64,000 nucleotides of DNA from Streptomyces xantholiticus (GCF_014651015.1 NZ_BMWB01000003.1:92561-156560), one strand, 5' to 3'. Shown: positions 9,294 through 18,568, numbered from the stretch's first letter. Notes: generated from the letters alone by a model not told the origin. A program made the numbers and translations.

Positions 9294-9920
9294 CTACTCA
9301 GGACGCCGGAAGAGGCCGTACCAGTAGCCGCAAGCCATCTCGCGGGCGACCACGGCATCGTCATGGCCATCGCTTGTCGCCACCTGCTGGGCGATGACCT
9401 GCGCGCCGCCTCGCACCATCACTGTGGCGGCGCACAGCGGATCGATATCAGCTGGTGTGCGACCGGCAAGCTGTTCCTGGGTCAGCAGCTCCATGGTGTT
9501 GTCGATGAACTGGTCCTGAGTCGATGTCCACGACCCACGTACAGAAGGGTCGTATGCAGCCACTTCGTTGATCGCTGCCAGGAGGGCCGCATGCTTGCGG
9601 TAGTGCCTGAACAGCTGCTCATAGGTGTGGGCAAGCCCGTCAAGTCCGCCGGCGGGACCGCAGGGCTGCCAGCCTTGTGCAATCTCGAAACTGTCTGCCT
9701 TCAGGAAAGCACTCAGCCGCAGGAGCACATCCACCTTGTCGCGGAAGTACAGGTAGAACCCCGAGCGGGAGATGCCCCCGGCAGCCGCGATCTGCTCCAC
9801 GCCCAGTTCGGTGTAGGTCTTGCCTTCGCGCAGCAATTCTCCGATCGCGGACAGGATCCGCCTCTCCACTGCGGCGCGCCGGTCAGCGGCACTGGAGGGC
9901 CGTCGGGTGGTTGATGCCAT
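9294..9920 (-). CDS. TetR/AcrR family transcriptional regulator
   Basis: 208 aa. The N-terminal helix-turn-helix is clear: RRILSAIGELL, then GVEQIAAAGGISRSGFYLYFRDKVDVLL (residues about 20-65). The C-terminal ligand domain is all-helical with no recognised effector. TetR proteins repress nearby or divergent genes. Here the divergent side holds the decayed quinone oxidoreductase at 9946-10170, so that lost gene may have been its target. The end converges on a gene-free region. Confidence 0.92.
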   Translation of the reverse strand: MASTTRRPSSAADRRAAVERRILSAIGELLREGKTYTELGVEQIAAAGGISRSGFYLYFRDKVDVLLRLSAFLKADSFEIAQGWQPCGPAGGLDGLAHTYEQLFRHYRKHAALLAAINEVAAYDPSVRGSWTSTQDQFIDNTMELLTQEQLAGRTPADIDPLCAATVMVRGGAQVIAQQVATSDGHDDAVVAREMACGYWYGLFRRPE

Positions 9921-9945
9921 ACACCCATCCTACGAGCGTCGGGAC

Positions 9946-10170
9946 GCAGGTTTCGCTGACCCCTGCATCGCCCGGGCAGGTGCTGATCCGCGTACGGAAG
10001 GCGGGTGCGGGGTTCCCCCGATGCGATGATGACCGCAGGCCATTTCCCCGCTGCTGGGTGAACCTCCCTTCGGCCTCGGGGAGGAAGCTGCAGGGGAGGT
10101 CGTCGCCGTACCGCCGGGCTCGCGGTTCGCGGAGGGGTGGGGCGGCTACGCGGAGTACGTCATTGGATGC
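9946..10170 (+). pseudogene. Decayed zinc-type NADPH:quinone oxidoreductase fragment
   Basis: Three pieces in different frames read as one family. PGQVLIRVRKAGAGFP is followed, after a single-base shift in a run of five C at about 10016-10020, by DAMMTAGHFP. A second shift near 10060 then gives PPFGLGEEAAGEVVAV...FAEGWGGYAEYVIG. This is the N-terminal GroES-like part of quinone oxidoreductase/alcohol dehydrogenase proteins. Two shifts, an in-frame TGA at 10059-10061 and loss of the whole Rossmann half mark it as non-functional. It lies divergent from the TetR gene at 9294-9920. Confidence 0.8.
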
Positions 10171-10539
10171 GCCGCATACCGCCTACGGGTGCGGCAGCAC
10201 ATCCGAGTGCCGCAGGTGCCGTATTGGGGACGGCCGGTCTGACCAACCCGTTGGTGCAGCTCCGTGCACACACTCAGGGGCGCGTCGCCGGCTGCCGTCG
10301 GGTTTGAGCTGTGCGGTGTCCCAACGGTGCTGATCAACGCACCACTGGGCACGGATGATGAAGGGGTCCAGCGGTCCACGGAGCGTCAGCACCGTCGATG
10401 ACGCCCAGGACGTGCATGTCATAGGTCTCGTCCCCCGCTGAGCGCCCACTGGCGACTGCCGGTGCGCCGGGTGGAGAGCCGTGGCGACTCCGCCGATCTA
10501 GCTTCGACCATGCGACAGCGGAGTGAGGAGCGTAAAGCG
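10171..10539. other. Intergenic region upstream of the GMC oxidoreductase
   Basis: 369 bp with no recognisable gene on either strand. A minus-strand frame is open across part of it but continues antisense into the GMC gene and shows no domain. A TAGCTT hexamer at 10499-10504, about 36 nt before the GMC start, could be a -10 element. Confidence 0.35.
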
Positions 10540-12066
10540 ATGTCACAGCGAACAGGTATCGAGCACGACTATCTCGTGGTGGGCGCCGGATCGGCGGGCA
10601 GTGTGATCGCTCGGCGGCTGCTGGACGCCGGGCACTCGGTCCATGTGGTGGAGGCCGGATCGGCGGACGACGACGAGCGCGTGCACAGCCCGCAGAGCTG
10701 GCCGTTGCTTTTCCAGTCTCCCCTGGACTGGGCACTCATGACAGAGCCTCAGCGGCACGCGAACAACCGGTCGTTGTACTGGCCTCGTGGCAAGGTCCTG
10801 GGCGGTTCCAGTTCGCTGAACGGCATGATCTACATCCGCGGTCACCGCAGCGACTACGACGCCTGGGCCTACGCGGGCTGTCCCGGCTGGGACTGGGACA
10901 GCGTGCTGCCGCTGTTCAAACGGTCCGAGGACCACGTTGACGGCGAGAGCGCCTGGCACGGCAAGGACGGACCGCTGTCGGTCAGTCGGATCACCGAGCC
11001 GCATCCCACCGCCGCCGCGTTCGTGCAGGCCGCCCTCGCGCTCGGCCACGAGCACAACGACGACTTCAACGGCGAGCGGATGACCGGCGTCGGCTTCAAC
11101 CACGCCACGATCCGTGAAGGGCGGCGGATGAGCGCCTGGCAGAGCTTCGTCGCCCCGGTGCTCGGCAACCAGGCGCTGACCGTCACGACGGGAGCCCGTG
11201 TGCACCGGGTGCTGATGGAGGGCGGCCGGGCCGTCGGTGTCGAGTACGCAGCCGACGGCGCCGTGCACCGGGCGTACGCCTCCGCCGAGGTCGTGCTCAG
11301 CGGCGGCGTCATCGGCTCGGCGCAGACGCTGCTGCTTTCCGGTATCGGCCCAGCAGCGCACCTGCGCGAGGTCGGCGTCGAGGTGACCGTGGACCTGCCG
11401 GGCGTGGGCGAGAACCTGCACGACCACCTGCTGGTCAGCAACGTCTACGAGGCCTCCCGGCCGCTGCCGCCCGGCAGGGCCAACCTGCTGGAGAGCCAGC
11501 TGTTCGCCTCCACCGACGCCCGCCGTCCGGGCCCCGATCTGCAGCCGCTCTTCCTGCACCTGGTCTATCCGGCGGAGTCCTATCCGGTGCCGGAGCACGG
11601 CTACACCATCGCCCCCGGCATCGTACGACCGCTCTCGCGCGGCACACTGCGGCTTGCGTCGGCCGACCCGGAGACGACGCCCCTGCTCGACCCCAACGTA
11701 CTTTCCGAGCGGTACGACCTCGAAGCACTGGTCGACGCCGTGGAGCTGTGCCGGGAGATCGGCGGACAGGCCGCATTCGACACCTGGCGCAAGGCCGAGG
11801 TGGCGCCGGGGCCCGAGGCACGTACCCGCGACGACCTGCGCGCCTACGTTCGCCGGGCCGTCGGCACCTACCACCACCAGGTCGGCACCTGCCGCATGGG
11901 ACAGGATTCCCTCGCGGTTGTCGACCCCGAGCTGCGGGTGTACGGCGTCGAAGGGCTCCGCGTAGCGGATGCCTCGATCATGCCGTCGGTGCCCTCCGGC
12001 AACACCAACGCCCCTTCGATCATGGTCGGCGAGAAGGCCTCCGACCTCATCCTCGCCGTCTCCTGA
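10540..12066 (+). CDS. GMC family FAD-dependent oxidoreductase (choline dehydrogenase-like)
   Basis: 508 aa. ATG at 10540 chosen because AGGAG (10526-10530) lies 9 nt upstream. The N-terminus DYLVVGAGSAGSVIARRL is the FAD-binding dinucleotide fold, GKVLGGSSSLNGMIYIRG is the GMC signature 1, and SGGVIGSAQTLLLSGIGP is signature 2. YHHQVGTCRMG near residue 445 carries the catalytic His, and GNTNAPSIMVGEKASDLI closes the FAD domain. Such enzymes oxidise choline or other alcohols to aldehydes. A broken aldehyde dehydrogenase follows after 32 bp with its own ribosome site, so this was probably a two-gene alcohol-to-acid operon whose second step is now lost. The exact alcohol is unknown. Confidence 0.93.
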   Translation: MSQRTGIEHDYLVVGAGSAGSVIARRLLDAGHSVHVVEAGSADDDERVHSPQSWPLLFQSPLDWALMTEPQRHANNRSLYWPRGKVLGGSSSLNGMIYIRGHRSDYDAWAYAGCPGWDWDSVLPLFKRSEDHVDGESAWHGKDGPLSVSRITEPHPTAAAFVQAALALGHEHNDDFNGERMTGVGFNHATIREGRRMSAWQSFVAPVLGNQALTVTTGARVHRVLMEGGRAVGVEYAADGAVHRAYASAEVVLSGGVIGSAQTLLLSGIGPAAHLREVGVEVTVDLPGVGENLHDHLLVSNVYEASRPLPPGRANLLESQLFASTDARRPGPDLQPLFLHLVYPAESYPVPEHGYTIAPGIVRPLSRGTLRLASADPETTPLLDPNVLSERYDLEALVDAVELCREIGGQAAFDTWRKAEVAPGPEARTRDDLRAYVRRAVGTYHHQVGTCRMGQDSLAVVDPELRVYGVEGLRVADASIMPSVPSGNTNAPSIMVGEKASDLILAVS

Positions 12067-12098
12067 CCCGCATCACTTGCGCAAGAGGAGAACCAGCC

Positions 12099-12243
12099 AT
12101 GCGTACGGCGTGCTCATCGGCGGCGAGTGGACCGCTGGGAGCGGCGCCACCTTCACCACCGTCACCCCGGCCACGGCGAGGTTCCCGCCGAACCTCCTGA
12201 GGCCACCGAGCTGGACGTCGACGCCGCCGTGCGGGCGCCGCCC
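12099..12243 (+). pseudogene. N-terminal remnant of an aldehyde dehydrogenase
   Basis: AGAGGAG followed by ATG at 12099 is intact, but the ATG is out of frame with YGVLIGGEWTAGSGATFTTV (from 12104), which is the typical aldehyde dehydrogenase N-terminus. A second shift at about 12173 leads to GEVPAEPPEATELDVDAAVRA, the next conserved part. After about 45 codons the homology stops and a duplicated promoter segment begins. The catalytic Cys and Glu regions are absent. It probably once served with the preceding GMC oxidoreductase. Confidence 0.82.
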
Positions 12244-12265
12244 GGGCATTCACCTCCCGCTGCCG

Positions 12266-12402
12266 TGGACGAACGCGCAGGTTCGCTGGACGTTCGATCA
12301 TGGCCTGCCCGGCCTGCAGTCCGTAGCGTCGCAGGCAGCCGTGGTCACGGCCGCAGCGGCGCTCCGACCGCAGCCCGAACGCGGATCAGCGGAAAGCGGA
12401 AC
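12266..12402 (+). promoter_or_regulatory. Promoter module copy A, upstream of the SARP gene
   Basis: About 137 bp that align with 18537-18671 at roughly three quarters identity (counted by eye). Shared elements in order are the inverted repeat CGAAC-gcgcag-GTTCG (12270-12285), GATCATGG.CTG, a TAGCGT hexamer 17 nt after TGGCCT, AGGCAGCCGTG, an ACGGCCGCRGC block and a GGAA.G.GGAACATGC start region. This looks like an activator-type promoter with operator, -10 and leader. The copy here directly abuts the aldehyde dehydrogenase remnant, suggesting a recombination scar. Confidence 0.6.
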
Positions 12403-15363
12403 ATGCGATATCGCCACAGCGAGGGCGCCGCCGTGGAGCCCGGCCCGGAACGTCAGTGCTCTTCGCGGGATCAAGGCGGTCGCCTGGTGGAGAGGCCTTG
12501 GGCTCGATCTGAGCAGGGGAGAGCCTGGCTGCCGGAACGACTGCGGTTCACCGTCCTGGGGCCTGTCCGCGGCTGGCGCGGGCCGGACGAGGTGGACCTC
12601 GGCCCTCCGAAGCAGCGTGCGGTCCTTGCCGTGCTGCTGCTCGGCGAAGGCGCACAGGTCCCGGTCGAAGCGCTGGTCGACGCCGTCTGGGGGACCGGAT
12701 CGCCGGGGTCCGCGGTGAGTTCGCTGCGTACCTACGTCCATCGGCTGCGTCGGCTGCTCGGCCCCCTGGCGATCCTCTCGGTGGGGGACGGTTACCAGAT
12801 GCATACGTCGCCCGAATCGCTCGATCTGGCTGCCTTCCGGGACCTCGCCGCCCGGGCCGACCGGGCGCGCCGCGACGGCGATGTCAAGACTGCCGCACGG
12901 CAGCTGGACGACGCCCTCGCACACTGGCAGGGGACCGCGCTGGCCGGAGTCCGCGGTGAGTATGCCCAGGCGCAGCGCGAACGGCTGGGCAGGTTGCGGC
13001 TGGCCGTCCTGGAGGCGAGTCTCGCGGTCCGGCTCGAACTGGGCGAACACGCCGATGTCGCCAGGGAGTTGGCGGCCCTGGTGGCCGAGCATCCGCTGGA
13101 CGAACGCTTCCGGGAGATGCTGATGCTGGCCCTGTACCGGTCGGGACGCCAGGCGGAGGCGCTCGCGACGTACAGCGAGGCCCGCGCGGTTCTCGCCGGC
13201 GATCTGGGTGTCGATCCGGGACCTGAACTCCGGCGCATGTTCGAGCGCATCCTGCAGGCGGACGCCGGACTGATCGCCCCTCCCACGCCCGCGAACCCGG
13301 CCGCGCCGGCACCCGACCAGCCGACGCCGGCACAGCTCCCCGCCGATCTGCCGGCCTTTGTCGGGCGTGCGGCGCAACTCGCACAGTTGGACCTGCTGCT
13401 TGACGGCAACGGCGAGGTGCCCACGACCATCGTCGTCAGTGCCATCACCGGCATGGCAGGAGTCGGCAAGAGCACCCTCGCCGTGCACTGGGCCCACCAT
13501 GTCACCTCCCGTTTCCCCGACGGTCAGCTCTACATCGACCTGAGGGGCTTCGACCCGGCCGGGCTGCCGGTCTCCCCGGACCGGGCGCTGCGCACGCTTC
13601 TCGAGTCACTTGGGGCCGATCCGCTGAGCCTGCCGCAGGACACCGACGCGCTGGCCGCCTGCTACCGCACACGGCTCGCCGGGCGGCGGTTGCTGCTCCT
13701 GCTGGACAACGCCCGCGACGCTCAGCAAGTGCGCCCGCTGCTGCCGGCGAGCCCCGGCTGCCTGGTGATCGTCACCAGCAGGAACCGGCTGTCCGGCCTC
13801 ATCGCCACGGACGGAGCCCGGCCCATCCACCTCGGCGCGCTCTCTGTGGCGGAGGCGCGAGCCTTCCTCGTGCGCAGGCTGGGCGCCGACCGAGTGGCCG
13901 CCGAGCCGACGGCCGTCGACGAGGTCATCGAACTCTGCGCCCGGCTGCCGCTCGCCCTGTCCATCGCGGCTGCGCGGGCGCTGACCCGCTCGGCCTTCTC
14001 TCTTGCGACCCTCGCCGGCGAGCTCGCAGGCGGTCACAGCGGTCTGGACGCTTTCAGCGACACCGACACGGCGGTCGACGTACGCGCCGTCTTCTCGTGG
14101 TCGTACCACGCCCTCACCCCCGCCGCCGCATGCCTGTTCCGACTGATCGCCCTTCATCCGGGCCCGGACACCTCGTTGGCCGCCGCCGCAAGCCTCGCAG
14201 GCCTCACCGTCCCGCACACTCACCAATTGCTGACCGAACTGGCCCACGCCCACCTGGTGGACGAGCCCGTGCCCGGCCGGTACGCCGCCCACGACCTGCT
14301 GCGCACCTACGCCGGCGAACTGGCACGTGCCTGCGACACGCCGGAGGAGCACCACGCCGCCCGGGTCCGCGTCCTCGACCACTATCTGCACAGTGCCCAC
14401 CGCGCAGGGCAGGCGTACTCTCCCGATCGGCCCGCGATCGTGCTGGCTGCCCCCTCCCGGGGCGTCCGGGCCGAGGAATTCGCCCCGGAGCCGGGGCACT
14501 CCGGTCCGGCCGCGGCCTGGTTCGACGCCGAACGGGCGGTGCTGGTGGCAGCCATCAGAACGGCGGCCGCTCATGGGCTCGACACGCACACCTGGCAGCT
14601 CGCCTGGGCCGTCGGACACCACCTGGACCGGAAGGGGCTGTGGCACGACCTCGAAGCCACACAGCACATCGCGATGGAGGCGGCAGAGCGTCTCGGCGAC
14701 CCCCGTGCCCAGGCACACGTCCACCAGCAACTGGCGCGGGCCGCGACCCATCTGGGCCGGGTCGAGGAGGCACGGAACCGCATGGAGCGGGCGGTGGAGC
14801 TGTTCACCGCTGCCGGCGACGTCACCGCCTGCGCCGAGAGCATCCGGGCGCTGAGCCGGGTAGCCGAACGGCAGAACGACCTGGAGGCAGCGCTCTCCCA
14901 CGCCCAACAGGCTCTCGCTCTGCAGCGGGCTGCTGGCCACAGTGCCCGCACCGCCGCGGCACTCAACGCCGTCGGCTGGTGCCACACCCTGCTCGGGCAA
15001 CACCAGCAGGCGCTCGATCACTGCCGGGAAGCCCTGGCGATGGAGGAACTGCACGACCGCCCCTACCTCAAGGCGGACGTCTGGGACAGCATCGGCCTTG
15101 CCCAGCACCAACTGGGCCGGTACACAGAGGCCGTCGCCGGCTACGAACAGGCCCTCGTCCTCTACCGTGAAGTCGGCGTCGCCCACGCCGAAGCGGGTAC
15201 GCTGAGCCGCCTCGGGGACACCCACCACGTGGTGGGCCGCGTGGCCTCGGCGCGTGAGGCATGGGCCGAGGCCCTCGCCATCCTGGAGGGGCTCGGGAGT
15301 CCGGACGCGGAGGCCACCCGTGCGAAGCTCACGGGGCTCACAGAGAACCGGCCTTGTCACTGA
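12403..15363 (+). CDS. AfsR/SARP-type regulator with BTAD, NB-ARC ATPase and TPR domains
   Basis: 986 aa from ATG 12403 (GGAAAGCGGAAC upstream); GTG 12487 is an alternative, since the family usually begins near LRFTVLGPV (residue 47). The order is an OmpR-like winged helix with KQRAVLAVLLL (about 47-140), a bacterial transcriptional activation domain (about 145-290), an NB-ARC ATPase with P-loop GMAGVGKST (about residue 350) and DNARD, then C-terminal TPR repeats (about 790-986). Such proteins switch on antibiotic or developmental genes. No biosynthetic cluster is next to it. Its first 46 codons derive from the duplicated promoter module and unrelated sequence, which is odd. The 3' end overlaps the converging protease gene by 26 bp. 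Confidence 0.9.
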   Translation: MRYRHSEGAAVEPGPERQCSSRDQGGRLVERPWARSEQGRAWLPERLRFTVLGPVRGWRGPDEVDLGPPKQRAVLAVLLLGEGAQVPVEALVDAVWGTGSPGSAVSSLRTYVHRLRRLLGPLAILSVGDGYQMHTSPESLDLAAFRDLAARADRARRDGDVKTAARQLDDALAHWQGTALAGVRGEYAQAQRERLGRLRLAVLEASLAVRLELGEHADVARELAALVAEHPLDERFREMLMLALYRSGRQAEALATYSEARAVLAGDLGVDPGPELRRMFERILQADAGLIAPPTPANPAAPAPDQPTPAQLPADLPAFVGRAAQLAQLDLLLDGNGEVPTTIVVSAITGMAGVGKSTLAVHWAHHVTSRFPDGQLYIDLRGFDPAGLPVSPDRALRTLLESLGADPLSLPQDTDALAACYRTRLAGRRLLLLLDNARDAQQVRPLLPASPGCLVIVTSRNRLSGLIATDGARPIHLGALSVAEARAFLVRRLGADRVAAEPTAVDEVIELCARLPLALSIAAARALTRSAFSLATLAGELAGGHSGLDAFSDTDTAVDVRAVFSWSYHALTPAAACLFRLIALHPGPDTSLAAAASLAGLTVPHTHQLLTELAHAHLVDEPVPGRYAAHDLLRTYAGELARACDTPEEHHAARVRVLDHYLHSAHRAGQAYSPDRPAIVLAAPSRGVRAEEFAPEPGHSGPAAAWFDAERAVLVAAIRTAAAHGLDTHTWQLAWAVGHHLDRKGLWHDLEATQHIAMEAAERLGDPRAQAHVHQQLARAATHLGRVEEARNRMERAVELFTAAGDVTACAESIRALSRVAERQNDLEAALSHAQQALALQRAAGHSARTAAALNAVGWCHTLLGQHQQALDHCREALAMEELHDRPYLKADVWDSIGLAQHQLGRYTEAVAGYEQALVLYREVGVAHAEAGTLSRLGDTHHVVGRVASAREAWAEALAILEGLGSPDAEATRAKLTGLTENRPCH

Positions 15364-16339
15364 CGCGCTCATACAACTCCTTCGCCGGCTCACCCAGGCG
15401 CGGTCCCGCGAGCCAGGTGCTGTCGGCCGGACCGATGGACGTGTTGCTCACCAGCGCGAGGGCGCCGTTCGGACCGCGGGCGAACCAGCCGCCGCCGGAG
15501 GAGCCTCCGGTCATCGTGCACCCGATCCGGTACAGCACCGGCTGGTCGGAGAGGATCGAGAGACGGCCGGGCCTGTCCTGGCACGAGAACATCCGTTCAC
15601 CATCGAACGGGGACTCGGCCGGATAGCCCCAGACCGCCATGTCCCCGATACGAGTGGCCGACGGTGCGCCGAACCAGACCGGCGCCGCCTGACCGATCGT
15701 CTCCTGGAGGGAGGCCGGTAGCCCCTGGCGCCGTACATGCATCACCGCATAGTCGAACGGCGAGCCACCACCGCCGGAGGGGGCGCCCTCGGCGACCCAC
15801 TCGGGCGCGACCTCCGCCGAGTCGGCCCACCAGATTCCGAAGGGCGCGATCCGGTCCTCGTCCGCGGCCTGCCGGGCTGCTGCGTCGAGCCCGAGATCGT
15901 TGTACGAGGGTACGAAGACGATGTTGCGGAACCAGCCCCCGCCGGCCCCGGCGTGCACACAGTGACCCGCCGTCCACACCAGCCCCGATCTGCCGGGGCG
16001 TGCCGGGTCCTCCACCGCAGTGCCGGAGCACACGCTCGGCCCGTCGGGGGTGTCGAAGAAGATCTTCCCGATTACCGCGGCATTGTCGTGGTACGCCACC
16101 TTCTCCGCCGTCGCAGGCACCGGGTCGGGCTCGGGATCCGTGGTGCCGGCGTCCTCGCCGATGCCGTTCGGCACCGCGGTGTCCGCGGCCCGGGCTTCCG
16201 ACATGCGCTGGGCGGTCCACAGCCCTGCCACGACGGGGTTGGAGAAGGCCGGCAGGCGTGGCGGGGAGTCACAGGCGGCACCTGCAAGGACGAGCAGGAG
16301 CGCGGTGACGCAGGCGGCGATCGGTGTGCGGCGTGTCAC
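15338..16339 (-). CDS. Secreted trypsin-like serine protease
   Basis: 333 aa. GTG at 16339 chosen for GGAAGG 6 nt upstream; GTG 16345 is possible. A signal sequence (IAACVTALLLVLAGAAC) precedes the mature part; the Cys might be lipidated, but the lipobox is imperfect. The triad is visible: WTAGHCVH (His), FDYAVMHV (Asp) and TGGSSGGGW (Ser). The fold matches chymotrypsin-like secreted peptidases. Extracellular protein hydrolysis is likely. It lies 88 bp after the lipoprotein gene on the same strand and overlaps the SARP gene tail to tail. Confidence 0.9.
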   Translation of the reverse strand: MTRRTPIAACVTALLLVLAGAACDSPPRLPAFSNPVVAGLWTAQRMSEARAADTAVPNGIGEDAGTTDPEPDPVPATAEKVAYHDNAAVIGKIFFDTPDGPSVCSGTAVEDPARPGRSGLVWTAGHCVHAGAGGGWFRNIVFVPSYNDLGLDAAARQAADEDRIAPFGIWWADSAEVAPEWVAEGAPSGGGGSPFDYAVMHVRRQGLPASLQETIGQAAPVWFGAPSATRIGDMAVWGYPAESPFDGERMFSCQDRPGRLSILSDQPVLYRIGCTMTGGSSGGGWFARGPNGALALVSNTSIGPADSTWLAGPRLGEPAKELYERVSDKAGSL

Positions 16340-16427
16340 GGGCACCCTTCCATCCTTCGACTCGTGTGGTGCCCGGGGCGGGCGGAACGAAAGGGGGGAG
16401 TCGCCCACCCGCCCCGGAGAACAGCGG

Positions 16428-17348
16428 TCAGCCGGCGAAGCGGATCGACCTGATCGTGGTGAACCCGATGTCGGCGAGGTTGCTCACGTTGCCCTCGACC
16501 GTGGCGGACCTACCCTTGCAGTCGGCTTCCTCCCAGATCTTGACGGAGCCGTTCGCGCTCAGTGAGCCGAAGGTGCTGCCACGCCCGACGTTCTGGCAGC
16601 CGGGGCCCGCGATGCCCCGAGAGGCGCCGCTCTCGGAGAAGCCGGGCGCGTCGAAGAGGATGACGCTACTCGCGGGCCTGACCTCCGATGACGCACCGGA
16701 GCTGGGCTGGTTGCCGGGTTCCGCCTCGGTGGGCCGGCCGGCTCGCTGTCCGTCGGGCGTGACGCCGAACCAGGTGCCGCCCACACCCTGGCCGTTGGTG
16801 TCGCCGGCCTTGAGATCCTTGCTGAAGAGGTAGACAGGCCAGCCTCCGATGGTGACCTGGAAATTACCGTCGGTCCGCTTGATGACCCCGATCGCCGAGG
16901 GCTTGACCCCGTCGACGAAGATCCGTCCACCCGGAGCGATCAGATACGGCGGCCAGGTGGCGGCGCACTCGCCTTCACAGGTGGACTTCGAGGGGTTGGC
17001 CGAGTCGTTGTCGAACCGGTACAGCGTGAACCCGGCGCCGTTGACCACCACGGGATTCAGCGTCCCGGCCCGACCGGCCGACAGCTGCACCCACTTGCGA
17101 ACCACGGGCTTCTTGGTGGCTGCTGCTGGTGCGGCGTCTTTCGCCCAATCGCCGGTGTTCTGCTGCGCGTTGTTCTCCTGGGCTGTGCCGCGCTTGAACG
17201 CCAGCTCGATCGCGCCGGACGAGGACGCGGCGGCCGGAGCCTTTTCGCCGGTGGCGCCATCGCTTCCGGCGTCGCCGCCGCAGGCGGACAGCAGAAGCAC
17301 GCCCGTGGCGGTGAGCGCGGCGAGCATGGCGGCACGTCTGTGGAACAT
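16428..17348 (-). CDS. Lipoprotein with COG4315-type repeat and beta/gamma-crystallin-like tail
   Basis: 306 aa. ATG follows AGGGG with 5-nt spacing. The signal peptide ends in the lipobox LLSAC, so the protein should be anchored to the outer face of the membrane. Residues about 95-195 hold the secreted COG4315 domain with its Y-x-F-x-x-D motif (YRFDND) and CEGECAATWPP. The C-terminal 80 residues (SVILFDAPGF, GSVKIWEEADCKG, IRSIRF) look like a beta/gamma-crystallin or I36 inhibitor-like fold. The fusion of the two is unusual to me. The function is unknown; it is probably co-transcribed with the protease downstream. Confidence 0.82.
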   Translation of the reverse strand: MFHRRAAMLAALTATGVLLLSACGGDAGSDGATGEKAPAAASSSGAIELAFKRGTAQENNAQQNTGDWAKDAAPAAATKKPVVRKWVQLSAGRAGTLNPVVVNGAGFTLYRFDNDSANPSKSTCEGECAATWPPYLIAPGGRIFVDGVKPSAIGVIKRTDGNFQVTIGGWPVYLFSKDLKAGDTNGQGVGGTWFGVTPDGQRAGRPTEAEPGNQPSSGASSEVRPASSVILFDAPGFSESGASRGIAGPGCQNVGRGSTFGSLSANGSVKIWEEADCKGRSATVEGNVSNLADIGFTTIRSIRFAG

Positions 17349-17530
17349 GGGAACCCCTGTTGGAGAAGAGACCTTTTGCTGCGCGGCTTCGAAGAGAAGG
17401 CCGACGGTCCCTGCTACGGACCCGGCCCACGCGGGGTTCTCTCGTGGCGGCCCGATACACAACCGTGACAACCTCTGCGTCCGGTGCTCGGCTGCCGCGG
17501 AGCCGCCGGCTGTCCGCTAACGTGCAGCAC

Positions 17531-18568
17531 ATGCAATCACCGGTTGACCCGCTGCTCGATGTTCTCGCCTCGCTGAACGTCAGGGCCGGGTCGCTGTCGG
17601 GTCTGGAGGCGTGGGGCAGCTGGGCACTGCGCTTCGGTGTCCACGAGCACATCAAGATCGGGGCCGTACTCGACGGCTGCTGCTGGTTCAGCGTCGACGG
17701 TGCCGAGCCGGTGCGTCTCCAGGCCGGTGACTGCTTCCTGCTGGCGGCGCGCGAGTCGTTCGCGATCTGCGCGGACCTGGATGCGCCGTACCACAGCGGC
17801 GAGGAGGTCTACCGGACCTCCTCCAGCCGCATCGTGCGGATCGGTGAGACGCACCACACCGCCGACCACGAGCGGACGCTCATCATCGGCGGCAGCGTCG
17901 ACTTCCTCGACGCCACCGTCGCTCTGCTGCTCGACAGCCTGCCACCCATAGTCGCCATCCGCGCCGGAACCGCTCAGGCAAGGGCGATCCAGCCGCTGCT
18001 GGGGGTGTTCCTCGAGGAGGTGGGCGCCGTGCGCCTGGGCACCTCCGTGATGTCGGAGCGGCTCACCGAGATGTTGTTCATCCAGGCTCTGCGGGCCGTC
18101 GTGGCGGGAGCGGGCGCACCGGACAGGACGGCCGCGCCCGGCTGGCTCGGTGCGCTCGGCGATCCGCGCATCGGTCGGGCGCTGCTGCTGATGCACCAGC
18201 AGGCCGACCGCCCATGGACCGTCGCCGCACTCGGTGCTCAGGTGGGCATGTCCCGGGCGAGCTTCGCCGCCCGCTTCAAGGAACTCGTCGGGCTGCCGCC
18301 GCTCGTCTACCTCCAGCGCTGGCGGATTCTGGCCGGCGGCCGGGAGCTGCGCCGCAGTGAGCGGACCGTGGCCTCGGTGGCCGCCGAATGGGGGTACTCG
18401 TCGGAGAGCGCGTTCAGCACCGCGTTCAAACGGGTCACCGGCATCTCGCCGGCGCAGTACCGCAGCGCCCCGCTCGCAGCGGTGACGGCGAGGCTGGACG
18501 GCTGGCCAGCGGTTCCCTTCCGTGTGCCGTCCGCCATGGACGAACGCGCAGGTTCGCCAGACGCTTGA
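17531..18568 (+). CDS. AraC family transcriptional regulator with cupin sensor domain
   Basis: 345 aa. ATG 17531 begins MQSPVDPLLDVLASLNVRA; upstream in-frame sequence is not protein-like. Residues 20-180 are the cupin-type sensor (AraC_binding/cupin_6, with LQAGDCFLLAAR). Residues about 225-320 hold the two helix-turn-helices (WTVAALGAQVGMSRASFAARFKE and RTVASVAAEWGYSSESAFSTAFKR, followed by GISPAQYR). In Streptomyces this class often sits beside the oxidoreductase it controls; here an aldo/keto reductase follows after 103 bp. Its last codons overlap the operator of promoter module B. Confidence 0.92.
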   Translation: MQSPVDPLLDVLASLNVRAGSLSGLEAWGSWALRFGVHEHIKIGAVLDGCCWFSVDGAEPVRLQAGDCFLLAARESFAICADLDAPYHSGEEVYRTSSSRIVRIGETHHTADHERTLIIGGSVDFLDATVALLLDSLPPIVAIRAGTAQARAIQPLLGVFLEEVGAVRLGTSVMSERLTEMLFIQALRAVVAGAGAPDRTAAPGWLGALGDPRIGRALLLMHQQADRPWTVAALGAQVGMSRASFAARFKELVGLPPLVYLQRWRILAGGRELRRSERTVASVAAEWGYSSESAFSTAFKRVTGISPAQYRSAPLAAVTARLDGWPAVPFRVPSAMDERAGSPDA

